Shown one piece after another: positions 25,673 through 34,549 of a stretch of 58,250 nt of DNA. The position numbers and the translations under genes were made by a program. The DNA is from a bacterium BMS3Abin02 (GTDB taxonomy: Bacteria; Actinomycetota; Acidimicrobiia; Spongiisociales; UBA4744), in NCBI GenBank assembly GCA_002897675.1, contig BDSU01000020.1:1-58250 (forward strand). Direction: 5' to 3'. Each line of letters opens with the position of its first letter. Position 1 is the stretch's first letter. Below the pieces are notes generated by a model. The model had not been told where the DNA came from. It saw nothing but the letters and a program-made list of their open reading frames with translations, and did no database searches.

Positions 25673-25702
25673 ACGAGGGGGCTCAGGATAGAGCCCCCTC
25701 GT
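25673..25702. terminator. Bidirectional hairpin between exporter and citrate synthase
   Basis: Perfect 12-bp stem ACGAGGGGGCTC/GAGCCCCCTCGT with a 6-base loop AGGATA, starting directly after the exporter stop codon and ending 19 bases before the stop of the converging citrate synthase gene. There is no long T-run. Its location supports a terminator serving both genes. Confidence 0.8.
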
Positions 25703-25721
25703 GATCGCCGGCCGGTCGCAG

Positions 25722-27020
25722 TCAGATCCCGGCGATTTCTTCGAGCATGGCTGTCGTCAACGACTTCGGCCGCTCGATCGGATAACCGAGTGCCCGGTCC
25801 CAGACGATGTTGGAGAGGACACCGAGGGACCGGCCGATTCCGAAGAGGACCGTGTAGAAGTCGTACTCGCGAAGTCCGTAGTGCCACTGAATGACACCGG
25901 ACTGGGCGTCGACGTTCGGCCACGGGTTCTTGGCCTTGCCCTGCTCCTCCAAGATCGGTGGGACGACTTTGTAGAGCATGTCCACATACTTGAAGATCGG
26001 ATCATCCGGCAGATGTTTCAGGCAGAAATTGCGCTGTTCCGCATACCTCGGGTCGGTCTTGCGGAGCACGGCGTGGCCGAATCCCGGGATGACCTGACCG
26101 GAGTTCAGCGTCTCCCAGACGAACTCCTTCATCTTCTCCTCTGTGGGGACCTCACCACCCATCTTCTCCATGACACCCTGGATCCAGCGCAGCACCTCTT
26201 GGTTCGCGAGGCCGTGCAGTGGACCGGCGAGACCGTCGATCATCGCCGATGCCGCGTAGTAGACGTCCGAGAGTGCGCTCGCGACCAGATGTCCGGCGTG
26301 GGCACTCACATTCCCGCTCTCGTGATCGGAATGGAGGATGAAGTACAGGCGGGCGACATCGTCGTACGGCTCATCGATGCCCATCATGTGGGCGAAGTTG
26401 CCACCCAGATCCAGATTCGGATCCGGGGCGATCGGAGTGTCACCCTTGTACTTGAGGCGGTAGATGAACGCTCCCAGTTCGGGGAGTTTCGCCCAGAGGT
26501 TGAGGGCGTCCTCCAACGTGGGCTGCCAGTGGTCCATCTTTCCGAGGCCCTTGTTGTAGGCCTTCACATACTCGGATTCTCTCTGCATGGTCAGGATGGC
26601 GGCAGAGAACATCGTCATCGGATGTGTGTCTCGTGGCATCGCCCTGAGCACGTCGAATACGTACTGGGGAATACCCGAACGGTTCTTCAACTCCTGCACG
26701 AGTTCCGCAACGTCCTCCTCCGTCGGGACCTCCCCGGTGAGGAGTAGGTGGATGTGGCCTTCGACATAGGGCATCTCTCGCCCCGGGACCTTTGGCAGCA
26801 GCGCCAACGTCTCGGGGATCGTGTGGCCGCGGAACCGGATGCCTTCGTTCGGGTCGAGGTAGGAGATGTCCGTGACGAGGCAGCGTACGCCGCGTGCACC
26901 TCCAATGGCCTGCGCGATGGTGACGTCCGAGACCTTCACGCCACCGTATTCCTTGATCAGCCGGGCGGTACGAGGCCTCCACTCGTCGATCTTGCGTTCG
27001 AGCGCTTCCTTCAGTGCCAT
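25722..27020 (-). CDS. Citrate synthase, eukaryotic mitochondrial type
   Basis: Condenses acetyl-CoA and oxaloacetate to citrate, 432 residues. The catalytic triad is His269 (GPLHGLANQE), His316 (PGFGHAVLRKTDPR) and Asp371 (NPWPNVDAQSG). The entire layout, including LDPNEGIRFRGHTIPE, HSDHESGNVSAH and GKAKNPWPNVDA, is that of the mitochondrial (pig heart/yeast Cit1) group, not of the GltA or the short Gram-positive citrate synthases usual in Actinobacteria. There is no organelle targeting peptide; the protein starts MALKEAL after AAGGAGG. It is monocistronic, converging on the exporter. Likely either a transferred or an ancient alternative form. Confidence 0.93.
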   Translation of the reverse strand: MALKEALERKIDEWRPRTARLIKEYGGVKVSDVTIAQAIGGARGVRCLVTDISYLDPNEGIRFRGHTIPETLALLPKVPGREMPYVEGHIHLLLTGEVPTEEDVAELVQELKNRSGIPQYVFDVLRAMPRDTHPMTMFSAAILTMQRESEYVKAYNKGLGKMDHWQPTLEDALNLWAKLPELGAFIYRLKYKGDTPIAPDPNLDLGGNFAHMMGIDEPYDDVARLYFILHSDHESGNVSAHAGHLVASALSDVYYAASAMIDGLAGPLHGLANQEVLRWIQGVMEKMGGEVPTEEKMKEFVWETLNSGQVIPGFGHAVLRKTDPRYAEQRNFCLKHLPDDPIFKYVDMLYKVVPPILEEQGKAKNPWPNVDAQSGVIQWHYGLREYDFYTVLFGIGRSLGVLSNIVWDRALGYPIERPKSLTTAMLEEIAGI

Positions 27021-27133
27021 TGTGCCTCCTTGGCGGTTGGGGTTTCCCGCAAGAGTGTCACCGGAACCCGGCCAGCTGTGTCCGGGCTCATCAGGGCGCT
27101 CTCGTGGGAGCGTCGTCGTGTGCGTCTCCCTCC

Positions 27134-29185
27134 CTACGCCTCTTCCATCTGGGCAGAAGCGATGATCTTCTGTGCTTCTTGCCTCGGGACCTCCTCGTAG
27201 TGGTCGAACGTCATTTCAAAACTACCGCGCCCACCTGTCATGGAGCGAAGGTCGATCGCGTACCTCTGCATCTCGGCAAGGGGAACCTGGGCGGTGACGA
27301 TTCGAAAGTGCCCCTCCGAGTCCATTCCCAGCACGCGGCCTCGCTTCGCGTTCAGGTCGCCGATGACGTCACCCATGTACTCCTCGGGGACCCGAATGTC
27401 TGCTCGGACGATCGGTTCGAGGAGGGTGGGACGTAGATCTCGTGCGGCGGCCTTCACGGCCAGAATCCCTGCCATCCTGAAGGACAGCTCATCCGAGTCG
27501 ACGGAGTGGTATTTGCCGTCGTAGACGGTTGCCTTGACGTCGGTGACCGGATACCCCGCGAGGATGCCCCGTTCGAGCCCCTCCCGCACGCCTTTGTCGA
27601 CGGCCGGAATGTACTGACGTGGGATGGCCCCACCCTTGATCGCGTTGACGAACTCGTAGCCGGCACCTCGGGACAGTGGCTCGAAGCGCACGAACGCGAC
27701 GCCGAACTGGCCTCTCCCACCGCTCTGCTTCTTGTGCTTTCCCTCTGCCTCCGCTCTGGCACCGATCGTCTCCCGATAGGGGACCTTTGGGATCGATGTA
27801 TCGACCTTGACACCGAACTTGCGCGAAAGACGAGCGATGGTGACATCCAAATGGGTGTCACCGAGTCCCGACAGGACCGTCTCCTTGGTCTCGGAACGTC
27901 GTTCGACCTGCAAGGTCGGATCCTCTTCTGCGATGCGCGCCAACGCGGTCGAGAGTTTCTCCTCGTCCTGTGCAGACTGCGGCGAGACGACGACGCTCAT
28001 CACCGGTTTTGGCATATCGACTCGCGCAATGGTGACCTTCGCTCCGGGCGCGTGTATCGTCTCACCGCCCCTGAGGTTCTCGAGCTTGGCGACGGCCGCA
28101 ATGTCTCCGGTGACCAGTTCGGATGCGTCCTTGTGCTCCTTGCCCTGCATGAAGAACAGGTTGTGCACTCTCACCCGCTCGCCGGACGAGGTTTCGAGAT
28201 GGTCGTCTGCATGGACCGTGCCGGAGAAGACCCGGAGCAGAGAGATGCGGCCCACGTACGGATCGGACGTGGTCTTGAAAACGTATGCCACAGGGTCTCC
28301 GTCCGCGGCGATGGCGAGATTGCCGCCGCCCTCGAGCGGGACCGGTACTCGCTCGAGGGGACTTGGTCCGAACTCCGCGAGGAATTCCGCGAGCGCGTCG
28401 ATACCGATGAGACGGGTCGACGATCCGCAGAGTACAGGCTGTATCTCACCCGTGAGGATGCCCTGCCGGGTGACTTCGACGATCTTTGCGCGGTCCGGTT
28501 CAACGCCTTCGAAGTACGCTTCGAGCAGTTCATCATCGGTTTCGACGACCGATTCGACGAGCGCCGTGTGCATCTTCGACATGGTGTCTTTCATCGATTC
28601 CGGCGCCTGTGTGGCGGTGCCCTTCGGATCCCCCTCCGCGTAGGTCACGGCGGTGTTGGAGACGACTCTCACGAGGCCGCTGAGCTCGGCTTCGGCGCCG
28701 ATGGGGACCTGAACGGGAGCGACGCCTTTCCCGAAGGTTTCGCGGAGAGCATCCAGGGTGAGCGAAAACGAAGAACGCTCCCTGTCGAGCTTGTTGATGA
28801 AGATGATGCGGGGAAGGCCTTCCTCGCCCGCCATGTGCCACATCGCCTCTGTCTGGACCTCGACACCGTCGACTCCGGAGACGACGAACAGAGCGAGGTC
28901 CGCAGCGCGCAAGGCCGAACGTGCATCCCCGACGAAGTCGGCATACCCGGGGGTGTCGATCAGCGTGATCTTGTGCCCCTTCCATTGGAAGGAGGCGAGA
29001 GAAAGCCCGAGGGAGAGCTTCCGCTCGATCTCCTCGGGCTCGAAATCCGTGACGGTGTTGCCATCTTCGGTTCGGCCGAGTCGGGTCGTCTCTCCGGCTG
29101 TGAAAAGGAGCGCTTCTGCCAGGGAGGTCTTCCCACTCCCGCCGTGACCCACCAACGCAACGTTCCTGATTCTGTCCGGGACCAC
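27134..29185 (-). CDS. Elongation factor G-like GTPase (EF-G2 type)
   Basis: Translational GTPase of 683 residues with EF-G domains I-V. The P-loop is GHGGSGKT (13-20) and the base-recognition motif NKLD (131-134). The switch II motif reads DTPGYADF (77-84), with tyrosine 81 where canonical EF-G and EF-Tu have the GTPase-activating histidine. Switch I ERKLSLGLSL also differs from the ERGITI of EF-G. These traits fit the EF-G2/FusA2 family of actinobacteria and Thermus, whose role is unclear. The GTG at 29185 has AGGAGG four bases upstream and gives family length. It is not in the rpsL-rpsG-tuf operon, so the main EF-G is presumably elsewhere. Confidence 0.88.
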   Translation of the reverse strand: MVPDRIRNVALVGHGGSGKTSLAEALLFTAGETTRLGRTEDGNTVTDFEPEEIERKLSLGLSLASFQWKGHKITLIDTPGYADFVGDARSALRAADLALFVVSGVDGVEVQTEAMWHMAGEEGLPRIIFINKLDRERSSFSLTLDALRETFGKGVAPVQVPIGAEAELSGLVRVVSNTAVTYAEGDPKGTATQAPESMKDTMSKMHTALVESVVETDDELLEAYFEGVEPDRAKIVEVTRQGILTGEIQPVLCGSSTRLIGIDALAEFLAEFGPSPLERVPVPLEGGGNLAIAADGDPVAYVFKTTSDPYVGRISLLRVFSGTVHADDHLETSSGERVRVHNLFFMQGKEHKDASELVTGDIAAVAKLENLRGGETIHAPGAKVTIARVDMPKPVMSVVVSPQSAQDEEKLSTALARIAEEDPTLQVERRSETKETVLSGLGDTHLDVTIARLSRKFGVKVDTSIPKVPYRETIGARAEAEGKHKKQSGGRGQFGVAFVRFEPLSRGAGYEFVNAIKGGAIPRQYIPAVDKGVREGLERGILAGYPVTDVKATVYDGKYHSVDSDELSFRMAGILAVKAAARDLRPTLLEPIVRADIRVPEEYMGDVIGDLNAKRGRVLGMDSEGHFRIVTAQVPLAEMQRYAIDLRSMTGGRGSFEMTFDHYEEVPRQEAQKIIASAQMEEA

Positions 29186-29207
29186 GTGACCTCCTGCTTT
29201 TCCGCTG

Positions 29208-29213
29208 ATTCTA
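29208..29213 (-). promoter_or_regulatory. -10 box of the EF-G2-like gene
   Basis: TAGAAT on the minus strand lies 22 bases before the GTG start, with GCAGGAGG between. This would give a short leadered mRNA. No -35 consensus is visible. Confidence 0.45.
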
Positions 29214-29286
29214 GTGAGACTCGACCGGTCTCCCGCCGCCGGTCGACCCTCCGTGCGGGCGTTGGAACATGGAGGCACGTTCGTGG

Positions 29287-29292
29287 TACGTT
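29287..29292 (+). promoter_or_regulatory. Possible -10 box for the PI-mannoside operon
   Basis: TACGTT ends 10 bases before the ATG at 29303, giving a transcript with at most a few leader bases. No ribosome site precedes this start. Confidence 0.3.
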
Positions 29293-29302
29293 GCAGCATC
29301 GC

Positions 29303-29875
29303 ATGATCGACATGAAAGCTCGCAAGTGGACCACGGTTCTGCTCGCACCGCTCGGCAGAGGACTGGCCAAGATCGGCATCCGGGCCTGGCAGGTGACGCT
29401 GTTCGGGCTGGCAGTGACCGTCACGGGCGCCGCATTCGTCGCTGGCGGAAGGTTCGTCTGGGGCGCCGTCCTGGTGTTGGTCGGTTCGGGGATCGACGCG
29501 TTGGATGGTGCGGTCGCCAGGTCGAGGGGTTCGGTGTCCGAGCGTGGAGCGTTCCTGGATGCCGGCACGGATCGCATCGGCGAGACGGCGATGTGGACCG
29601 GATTGGCGGTCGCCGTCGCGCAGACGACGTCGTGGGTCGCACTGAGTGTTCTCTGCCTGGGAGCATCGTTGATCACCTCTTACCTGCGGGCCAAGGCAGA
29701 GACGGGGGGTGTGGACGGACGAGGAGGCCTGATGGGCCGGGCCGAGCGAGTGATCCTGTACGGTGTGGGGCTTCTGTTCGGGTGGATCGGCCCCATGCTG
29801 TGGGCGATGACGCTGCTGACGTGGGCAACCGTGGCGCAACGATTCTGGCTCGGGTGGAAGCGGCTCGGCACGTGA
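29303..29875 (+). CDS. CDP-alcohol phosphatidyltransferase, probable phosphatidylinositol phosphate synthase
   Basis: Membrane enzyme of 190 residues that joins CDP-diacylglycerol to an alcohol, most likely inositol-1-phosphate. The family signature with four aspartates is complete: DALDGAVARSRG followed by GAFLDAGTD. About five to six transmembrane helices are visible. The acyltransferase and PimA-like genes follow in GTGA overlaps, the same order as in mycobacteria (pgsA1, acyltransferase, pimA), which supports PI-phosphate synthase over phosphatidylglycerophosphate synthase. No ribosome site is visible before the ATG; a second ATG at 29312 is possible. Confidence 0.88.
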   Translation: MIDMKARKWTTVLLAPLGRGLAKIGIRAWQVTLFGLAVTVTGAAFVAGGRFVWGAVLVLVGSGIDALDGAVARSRGSVSERGAFLDAGTDRIGETAMWTGLAVAVAQTTSWVALSVLCLGASLITSYLRAKAETGGVDGRGGLMGRAERVILYGVGLLFGWIGPMLWAMTLLTWATVAQRFWLGWKRLGT

Positions 29876-30747
29876 GCCTGTCGTATGCCGCCTATCGCGT
29901 CGGCATCGGCTTGGCGGGTTTGCTGCCGGAAGGCGTCGTGCGCAGGGCGGGCGAACGGCTCGGAAGAGCGGCTTTCGACCGTGCCGGCCGGCGGCGCAGG
30001 ATGCTCATCCGTCACATGAGTCGAGTACTCGGATCCGAACGCGAAGTGGAAGAGGCGGCACGAGAGGCGTTTGCAGCATACGGCCGCTACTGGGCGGAGT
30101 CGTTCTGGGTTCGACCACGCCGCGTTCCAGAGATTCTCCGTCATATCAGCACGGAGGGAGTCGAGCGGGTCGAGGCCGCGAGGGACGCCGGCTCGGGCAT
30201 GATCTACGCGCTGCCACACATCGGAAACTGGGAAGTGGCGGGCACGGTCGCGCACGACCTGGGACTCGAACTGCTGGCTGTTGCCGAGTCCCTTCCGGAC
30301 AGCAAGATCGTTCAATGGTTCGTGGATCTCAGGAAGTCTTTGGGGATCGATGTGGTTCTCGCCAACCGGCCCGGAATCATGCGCGTTCTGACCGAGGCCC
30401 TGGAGCGGGGAGCCGCAGTCGCTCTGGTGATGGATCGCAATGTTCGCTCCGGCGGTGTGGACGTCGATTTCTTCGGGGAGCGGACATCCATGCCTGCCGG
30501 AGCCGCAGTGCTCGGGATACGAACAAGAGTGCCGGTGTTTCCGGTTGCGGCCTATTTCCATGCGGGGAGGGGGCATCATCTCGTCGTGGAGGCGCCGGTC
30601 GAAATGCCGACCGAGGGGACCGAAGAACAGCGCATCGTGGAAGGGACACAGCGTGTCGCCCGAGCGTTGGAGAAGCTCATCGAACGGGCTCCGAGGCAGT
30701 GGCACATCGTCCAGCCGAACTGGCCATCCGATCGGGGTCGCAGGTGA
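29872..30747 (+). CDS. LpxL/HtrB-family acyltransferase, probable PIM acyltransferase (PatA-like)
   Basis: Membrane-associated acyltransferase of 291 residues that probably acylates phosphatidylinositol mannoside. The catalytic HxxxxE motif is HIGNWE, preceded by YALP. The conserved region VMDRN and FFGERTSMPAG matches the bacterial lipid A acyltransferase family, used in actinobacteria for PIM. It starts at GTG 29872, overlapping the synthase stop, and ends in a GTGA overlap with pimA. Substrate is inferred from this operon. Confidence 0.87.
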   Translation: MSLSYAAYRVGIGLAGLLPEGVVRRAGERLGRAAFDRAGRRRRMLIRHMSRVLGSEREVEEAAREAFAAYGRYWAESFWVRPRRVPEILRHISTEGVERVEAARDAGSGMIYALPHIGNWEVAGTVAHDLGLELLAVAESLPDSKIVQWFVDLRKSLGIDVVLANRPGIMRVLTEALERGAAVALVMDRNVRSGGVDVDFFGERTSMPAGAAVLGIRTRVPVFPVAAYFHAGRGHHLVVEAPVEMPTEGTEEQRIVEGTQRVARALEKLIERAPRQWHIVQPNWPSDRGRR

Positions 30748-31802
30748 GGATCGCGATCGTGAGCCCGTACGGGCTCGATCGGCCGGGTGGCGTGCAGGAG
30801 CAGGCTCGTGGCCTGACGAAGCATCTGCGGTCGGCCGGTCACGACGTCCGCCTGATCGGCCCAGGGGCATCCGACGGATCCTGGATATCCATTGGAGGGA
30901 CCACCGAAGTGGAGGCCAACGCCGCCATCGCTCCGGTCTGTCTCGAACCGGGGGCGGTTGCGAAAGTGAAGGAGGCGATCGTCTGGGCGCAGGTCGTGCA
31001 TATCCACGAACCACTCGTCCCTGTGGTCGGCCCGGCTGCATGGATGACCGAAGGGATGCCATCGGTGGGGACATTCCATGCAGATCCGGCAGCGGTCGTG
31101 AGAGGGATCTATCGATTTGGAGGACCCCTGCTCGCACACCTGTTGGGCCGAATCGATGTCCTCACGGCAGTCAGCGAGGAAGCGGCCCGGGCCGTTCGGG
31201 GTTTCGTGCCACATCCGGTACTCATTCCCAACGGGGTCGACGTTACCGCGTTCCAGCCCTCTCCCGATCGTTCTCCGCACCGTGTCGCGTTCGTGGGAAG
31301 GGACGATCGACGCAAAGGACTCGACGTTCTCTTGCAGGCGTGGCCTCGGGTGCTGGAGGCGGTGCCCGACGCGGAACTCGTCGTTGTGGGCGCACGTCGT
31401 GACCTGCAGACTCCCGGAGTGAGCTTCGAGGGGAGGGTACCCGAGGAGCGGAAGCGATCCCTGCTCGGATCTGCTGCCGTCTACTGTGGACCGAACACGG
31501 GAGGTGAGAGCTTCGGGATCGCGCTCGTCGAGGGGATGGCCGCGAGTTGCGCGATCGTCGTCTCGGATCTCCCCGCGTTTCGCTCTGTCGCCGGGCCCGT
31601 CGCCGATTATGTGCGCCCTGGAGACGTCGAGAATCTCGCTGCTGCTCTCGTGGGCGTCCTCACGAATCGAGCACGCATGTGCACGATGGGGGAGGCGGCG
31701 AGACAGCGGGCGCTGATGTTCGACTGGACTCGTGTGATCCCTCGCTGGGTCCGTCTCTACGCGCAGGTGTCCGAACGTTTCGCACGTCGGCGCCGTCAGT
31801 AG
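30744..31802 (+). CDS. pimA: GT4 glycosyltransferase, probable phosphatidylinositol mannosyltransferase PimA
   Basis: Retaining glycosyltransferase of 352 residues, expected to add the first mannose from GDP-mannose to phosphatidylinositol at the inner membrane face. It starts VRIAIVSPYGLDRPGGVQEQ with the nucleotide-sugar glycine loop, has HIHEPLVP as in PimA, a GRDDRRKGLDVLL hinge motif and the GESFGIALVEGMA donor-binding motif with catalytic glutamates. GTG at 30744 overlaps the acyltransferase stop. Operon order supports the call strongly. Confidence 0.9.
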   Translation: MRIAIVSPYGLDRPGGVQEQARGLTKHLRSAGHDVRLIGPGASDGSWISIGGTTEVEANAAIAPVCLEPGAVAKVKEAIVWAQVVHIHEPLVPVVGPAAWMTEGMPSVGTFHADPAAVVRGIYRFGGPLLAHLLGRIDVLTAVSEEAARAVRGFVPHPVLIPNGVDVTAFQPSPDRSPHRVAFVGRDDRRKGLDVLLQAWPRVLEAVPDAELVVVGARRDLQTPGVSFEGRVPEERKRSLLGSAAVYCGPNTGGESFGIALVEGMAASCAIVVSDLPAFRSVAGPVADYVRPGDVENLAAALVGVLTNRARMCTMGEAARQRALMFDWTRVIPRWVRLYAQVSERFARRRRQ

Positions 31803-31805
31803 AAT
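31800..31805 (+). promoter_or_regulatory. -10 box before pdxS
   Basis: TAGAAT overlaps the pimA stop codon and lies 20 bases before the pdxS GTG, with AGGAGG between. This is a possible internal promoter separating PLP synthesis from the PIM operon. Confidence 0.4.
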
Positions 31806-31825
31806 CAGGTTGAGGAGGAACGAAC

Positions 31826-32707
31826 GTGGAACGTGGAACCGATCTCGTAAAACGTGGCCTTGCCGAGATGCTCAAGGGCGGCGTGATCATGGATGTCATC
31901 AACGCGGAGCAGGCGACGATCGCAGAAGAGGCAGGTGCCGTGGCGGTCATGGCGCTGGAGCGCGTCCCGGCCGACATCCGCAAGGAAGGCGGCGTTGCCC
32001 GGATGGCAGACCCGCGAATAGTCGAGGAGATCATGGCTGCCGTCAGCATCCCTGTGATGGCAAAGGCGCGAATCGGGCACTTCGTCGAGGCGCAGGTTCT
32101 CCAGTCGTTGGGCGTCGACTACATCGACGAGAGTGAAGTGCTCACTCCTGCCGACGAGGAGCACCACATCGACAAGTGGCAGTTCACGACACCGTTCGTG
32201 TGCGGAGCCCGAAACCTGGGCGAGGCCCTCCGACGAATCGCCGAAGGCGCAGCCATGATCCGCACGAAAGGCGAGGCGGGGACCGGCAACGTGGTCGAGG
32301 CTGTTCGGCACGTTCGCACGGTAAACAGCGAGTTGCGCGCGCTCACAACGATGGGCGCAGAAGAGCTCGCGGCTGCAGCCAAACACCTTGGAGCCTCGGT
32401 CGAGCTGGTCAGAGAAGTCGCCGGGACCGGCAAACTCCCCGTGGTCAACTTCGCCGCGGGGGGAATTGCCACTCCCGCGGACGCTGCACTGATGATGCAA
32501 CTCGGTTGCGAGGGCGTGTTCGTGGGGTCCGGCATCTTCAAGAGCGAAGATCCTGCGCCCAGGGCCAGAGCGATCGTCGAAGCGGTGACGTTCTGTCAGG
32601 ATCCGGCAACCATTGCGAAAGTCTCCAAGGGACTGGGCGAGCCAATGCGCGGCATCGACATGAGTGAACTCGACGAGGACGAGCTGCTCCAGACCCGGGG
32701 CTGGTAG
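31826..32707 (+). CDS. pdxS: Pyridoxal 5'-phosphate synthase, lyase subunit PdxS
   Basis: Synthase subunit of the two-gene PLP pathway, 293 residues, which builds PLP from ribose 5-phosphate, glyceraldehyde 3-phosphate and ammonia from PdxT. The barrel starts [19 protein letters not shown] and contains [13 protein letters not shown], and [15 protein letters not shown] near the phosphate site. GTG at 31826 has AGGAGG 7 bases upstream; a GTG nine bases later is possible. pdxT follows after 2 bases. The product is the cofactor of the two PLP enzymes in the purine island. Confidence 0.97.
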   Translation: MERGTDLVKRGLAEMLKGGVIMDVINAEQATIAEEAGAVAVMALERVPADIRKEGGVARMADPRIVEEIMAAVSIPVMAKARIGHFVEAQVLQSLGVDYIDESEVLTPADEEHHIDKWQFTTPFVCGARNLGEALRRIAEGAAMIRTKGEAGTGNVVEAVRHVRTVNSELRALTTMGAEELAAAAKHLGASVELVREVAGTGKLPVVNFAAGGIATPADAALMMQLGCEGVFVGSGIFKSEDPAPRARAIVEAVTFCQDPATIAKVSKGLGEPMRGIDMSELDEDELLQTRGW

Positions 32708-32709
32708 GA

Positions 32710-33282
32710 GTGTCGGACATCGGGATACTCGCCCTGCAGGGCGACGTTCGCGAGCACGCTCGCATGATCGGCACGCTTGGGTATTCGACACGCGAGGTGC
32801 GACGGCCGGACGATCTCGAGGGGTTGTCGGGGTTGGTTCTCCCCGGAGGTGAGTCGACGACCATCGGGCGGCTCTCGGAACGCTTTGGACTGCTCGGTCC
32901 GCTTCGCGAAGTGATCGGCGCCGGTCTGCCGACCCTTGGCACATGCGCCGGGATGATCTTCCTTGCGTCAGGCGTGACCGAAGGCGAGCAGCAGCAACTG
33001 GGAGTCGTCGACGCGGTGGTTCACCGCAACGCGTTCGGGCGGCAAAACGACTCCTTCGAGGCCGATGTCGAAGTGCGAGGTCTGGTGCGGCCTTTCCACG
33101 CGGTGTTCATCCGGGCACCTTGGGTGGAGCACCTGGGACCCAACGTCGAAGTCCTGGCGGACGTCGGGGGGCATCCGGTGCTGATTCGGAGCGGTAATGT
33201 CGTCGCAGGAGCATTTCATCCAGAGCTGACCGGTGATGCGAGAATTCACGAGATGGCACTGAGCGGCATAGGAGCTGGGTGA
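32710..33282 (+). CDS. pdxT: Pyridoxal 5'-phosphate synthase, glutaminase subunit PdxT
   Basis: Class I glutamine amidotransferase of 190 residues that delivers ammonia to PdxS. The nucleophile is in TLGTCAGMIFLA and the His-Glu pair in FHPELTGD. GGESTTIGRL is the conserved glutamine-site loop. GTG start; the stop overlaps the next gene's ATG by one base (TGATG). Confidence 0.97.
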   Translation: MSDIGILALQGDVREHARMIGTLGYSTREVRRPDDLEGLSGLVLPGGESTTIGRLSERFGLLGPLREVIGAGLPTLGTCAGMIFLASGVTEGEQQQLGVVDAVVHRNAFGRQNDSFEADVEVRGLVRPFHAVFIRAPWVEHLGPNVEVLADVGGHPVLIRSGNVVAGAFHPELTGDARIHEMALSGIGAG

Positions 33283-34022
33283 TGTCTGGACATTCGAAAT
33301 GGTCGACGATCAAGCACAAGAAGGGCGCGAAGGATGCCCAGAGGGGGAAGCTGTTCGCGAAGCACGTCAAGGCGATCGAGATGGCGGCGAGAGAAGGCGG
33401 CGGTGACCCTGCGGCGAATGCCGCGCTTGCACACGCCATCGACAGGGCGAAGTCGGCTTCGGTTCCCAACGACAACATCGATCGTGCCATCAAGCGAGGC
33501 GTCGGCGAGGTGGAAGGCGTCTCCTACGAGGAGTTCTGGTACGAAGGGTATGGGCCGGGTGGTGTCGCACTCTTTGTGCAGGTCCTGACCGACAATCGCA
33601 ATCGTGCCGCATCGGATGTGCGCTCCACGTTCTCTCGGAACGGCGGAAGCCTGGGTGAGCCGGGCTCTGTTTCGTATGTCTTCGAACAGAAAGGGTATCT
33701 GCTCGTTGAAGGCGACGAAGACGAGATCATGCTCGCAGCGCTCGAAGCCGGCGCGGAAGACATACGACCGTCCGATGGAGCCTTTGAAGTCATCACGGAG
33801 CCTGGGCTGTTCACCGAAGTGCGGCAGGCGTTGGAAGGGATTGCCACCAAGATCGAGACTGCGGAGATCACCCGGCTCCCCAAGACGACGGTTCCGGTCG
33901 ACCGTTCCTCGGCACGGAAGGTCCTGCGCCTCGTCGACGCTCTCGAAGATCTCGACGACGTGCAGGAGGTGTTCTCCAACTTCGATATCCCGGATGAGGT
34001 GATGGCCGATCTCATGGAGTGA
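33282..34022 (+). CDS. YebC/PmpR-family DNA-binding or translation-associated protein
   Basis: YebC/PmpR family protein of 246 residues, starting MSGHSKWSTIKHKKGAKDAQ, the invariant family N-terminus. GYGPGGVALFVQVLTDNRNR is also diagnostic. Family members have been described as transcriptional regulators and, more recently, as helpers of translation through proline-rich stretches. It precedes ruvC in many bacteria, as here. The ATG at 33282 is preferred to the GTG one codon upstream by alignment. Confidence 0.95.
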   Translation: MSGHSKWSTIKHKKGAKDAQRGKLFAKHVKAIEMAAREGGGDPAANAALAHAIDRAKSASVPNDNIDRAIKRGVGEVEGVSYEEFWYEGYGPGGVALFVQVLTDNRNRAASDVRSTFSRNGGSLGEPGSVSYVFEQKGYLLVEGDEDEIMLAALEAGAEDIRPSDGAFEVITEPGLFTEVRQALEGIATKIETAEITRLPKTTVPVDRSSARKVLRLVDALEDLDDVQEVFSNFDIPDEVMADLME

Positions 34023-34059
34023 TCGGTGTGCAATCCGCGGGTGTGTCCGGTACCCGGGT

Positions 34060-34065
34060 TATGAT
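34060..34065 (+). promoter_or_regulatory. -10 box consistent with leaderless ruvC
   Basis: TATGAT is a good -10 and ends 7 bases before the ruvC ATG (34073), with no ribosome site in between. Transcription would start at or next to the start codon. Confidence 0.5.
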
Positions 34066-34072
34066 CGTACAT

Positions 34073-34549
34073 ATGTTCGTTCTGGGTATCGATCCTGGTC
34101 TGACGACGACCGGGTACGCAGTGGTCACAGCTCAGGAAGTCGCCGCGATCGGAGTGATCCGAACGCAGGTCGGTCTCCCGATTCCGGAACGTCTGCTGGA
34201 GATCTATCGGGATGTGACCGCCTTGATCCGAGAACATGCCCCGTCCGTGATGGCGATCGAACGGGTCTTCGTGAACCGCAACCTCCAGACGGCGATGTCG
34301 GTGGTGAGAGCATCCGGCACTGCGATGCTGGCTGCCGCTGCGGCCGGAATTCCTGTCCTCGAGTACACGCCGTCCAAGGTGAAGGCGGCCGTGGCCGGGT
34401 ACGGGAATGCAACCAAGGGTCAGGTGCAGCGGATGGTGGCGCTACGCATGGGACTTGCCGAGGTGCCGAGCCCGCCGGACGCGGCCGACGCACTCGCCGT
34501 CGCGCTCTGTCACCTTCAGGAAGACGGCCTGCGGAGGAGGCTCCCGTGA
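34073..34549 (+). CDS. ruvC: Holliday junction endonuclease RuvC
   Basis: Resolvase that cuts Holliday junctions, 158 residues. Acidic catalytic residues are Asp7 (MFVLGIDPGL), Glu63 (AIERVF) and the aspartates of PPDAADALAVAL. The ATG at 34073 is chosen because homology begins there and a -10 box lies 7 bases upstream; ATG at 34061 would add four residues. Followed by ruvA with a GTGA overlap. Confidence 0.95.
   Translation: MFVLGIDPGLTTTGYAVVTAQEVAAIGVIRTQVGLPIPERLLEIYRDVTALIREHAPSVMAIERVFVNRNLQTAMSVVRASGTAMLAAAAAGIPVLEYTPSKVKAAVAGYGNATKGQVQRMVALRMGLAEVPSPPDAADALAVALCHLQEDGLRRRLP

Noticed and set aside
27506-29302. Very long open frame antisense to the EF-G-like gene
   Set aside because: It mirrors the EF-G2 reading frame in GC-rich DNA; the protein on the minus strand has complete GTPase motifs and the plus-strand translation resembles nothing until the PI synthase begins at 29303.
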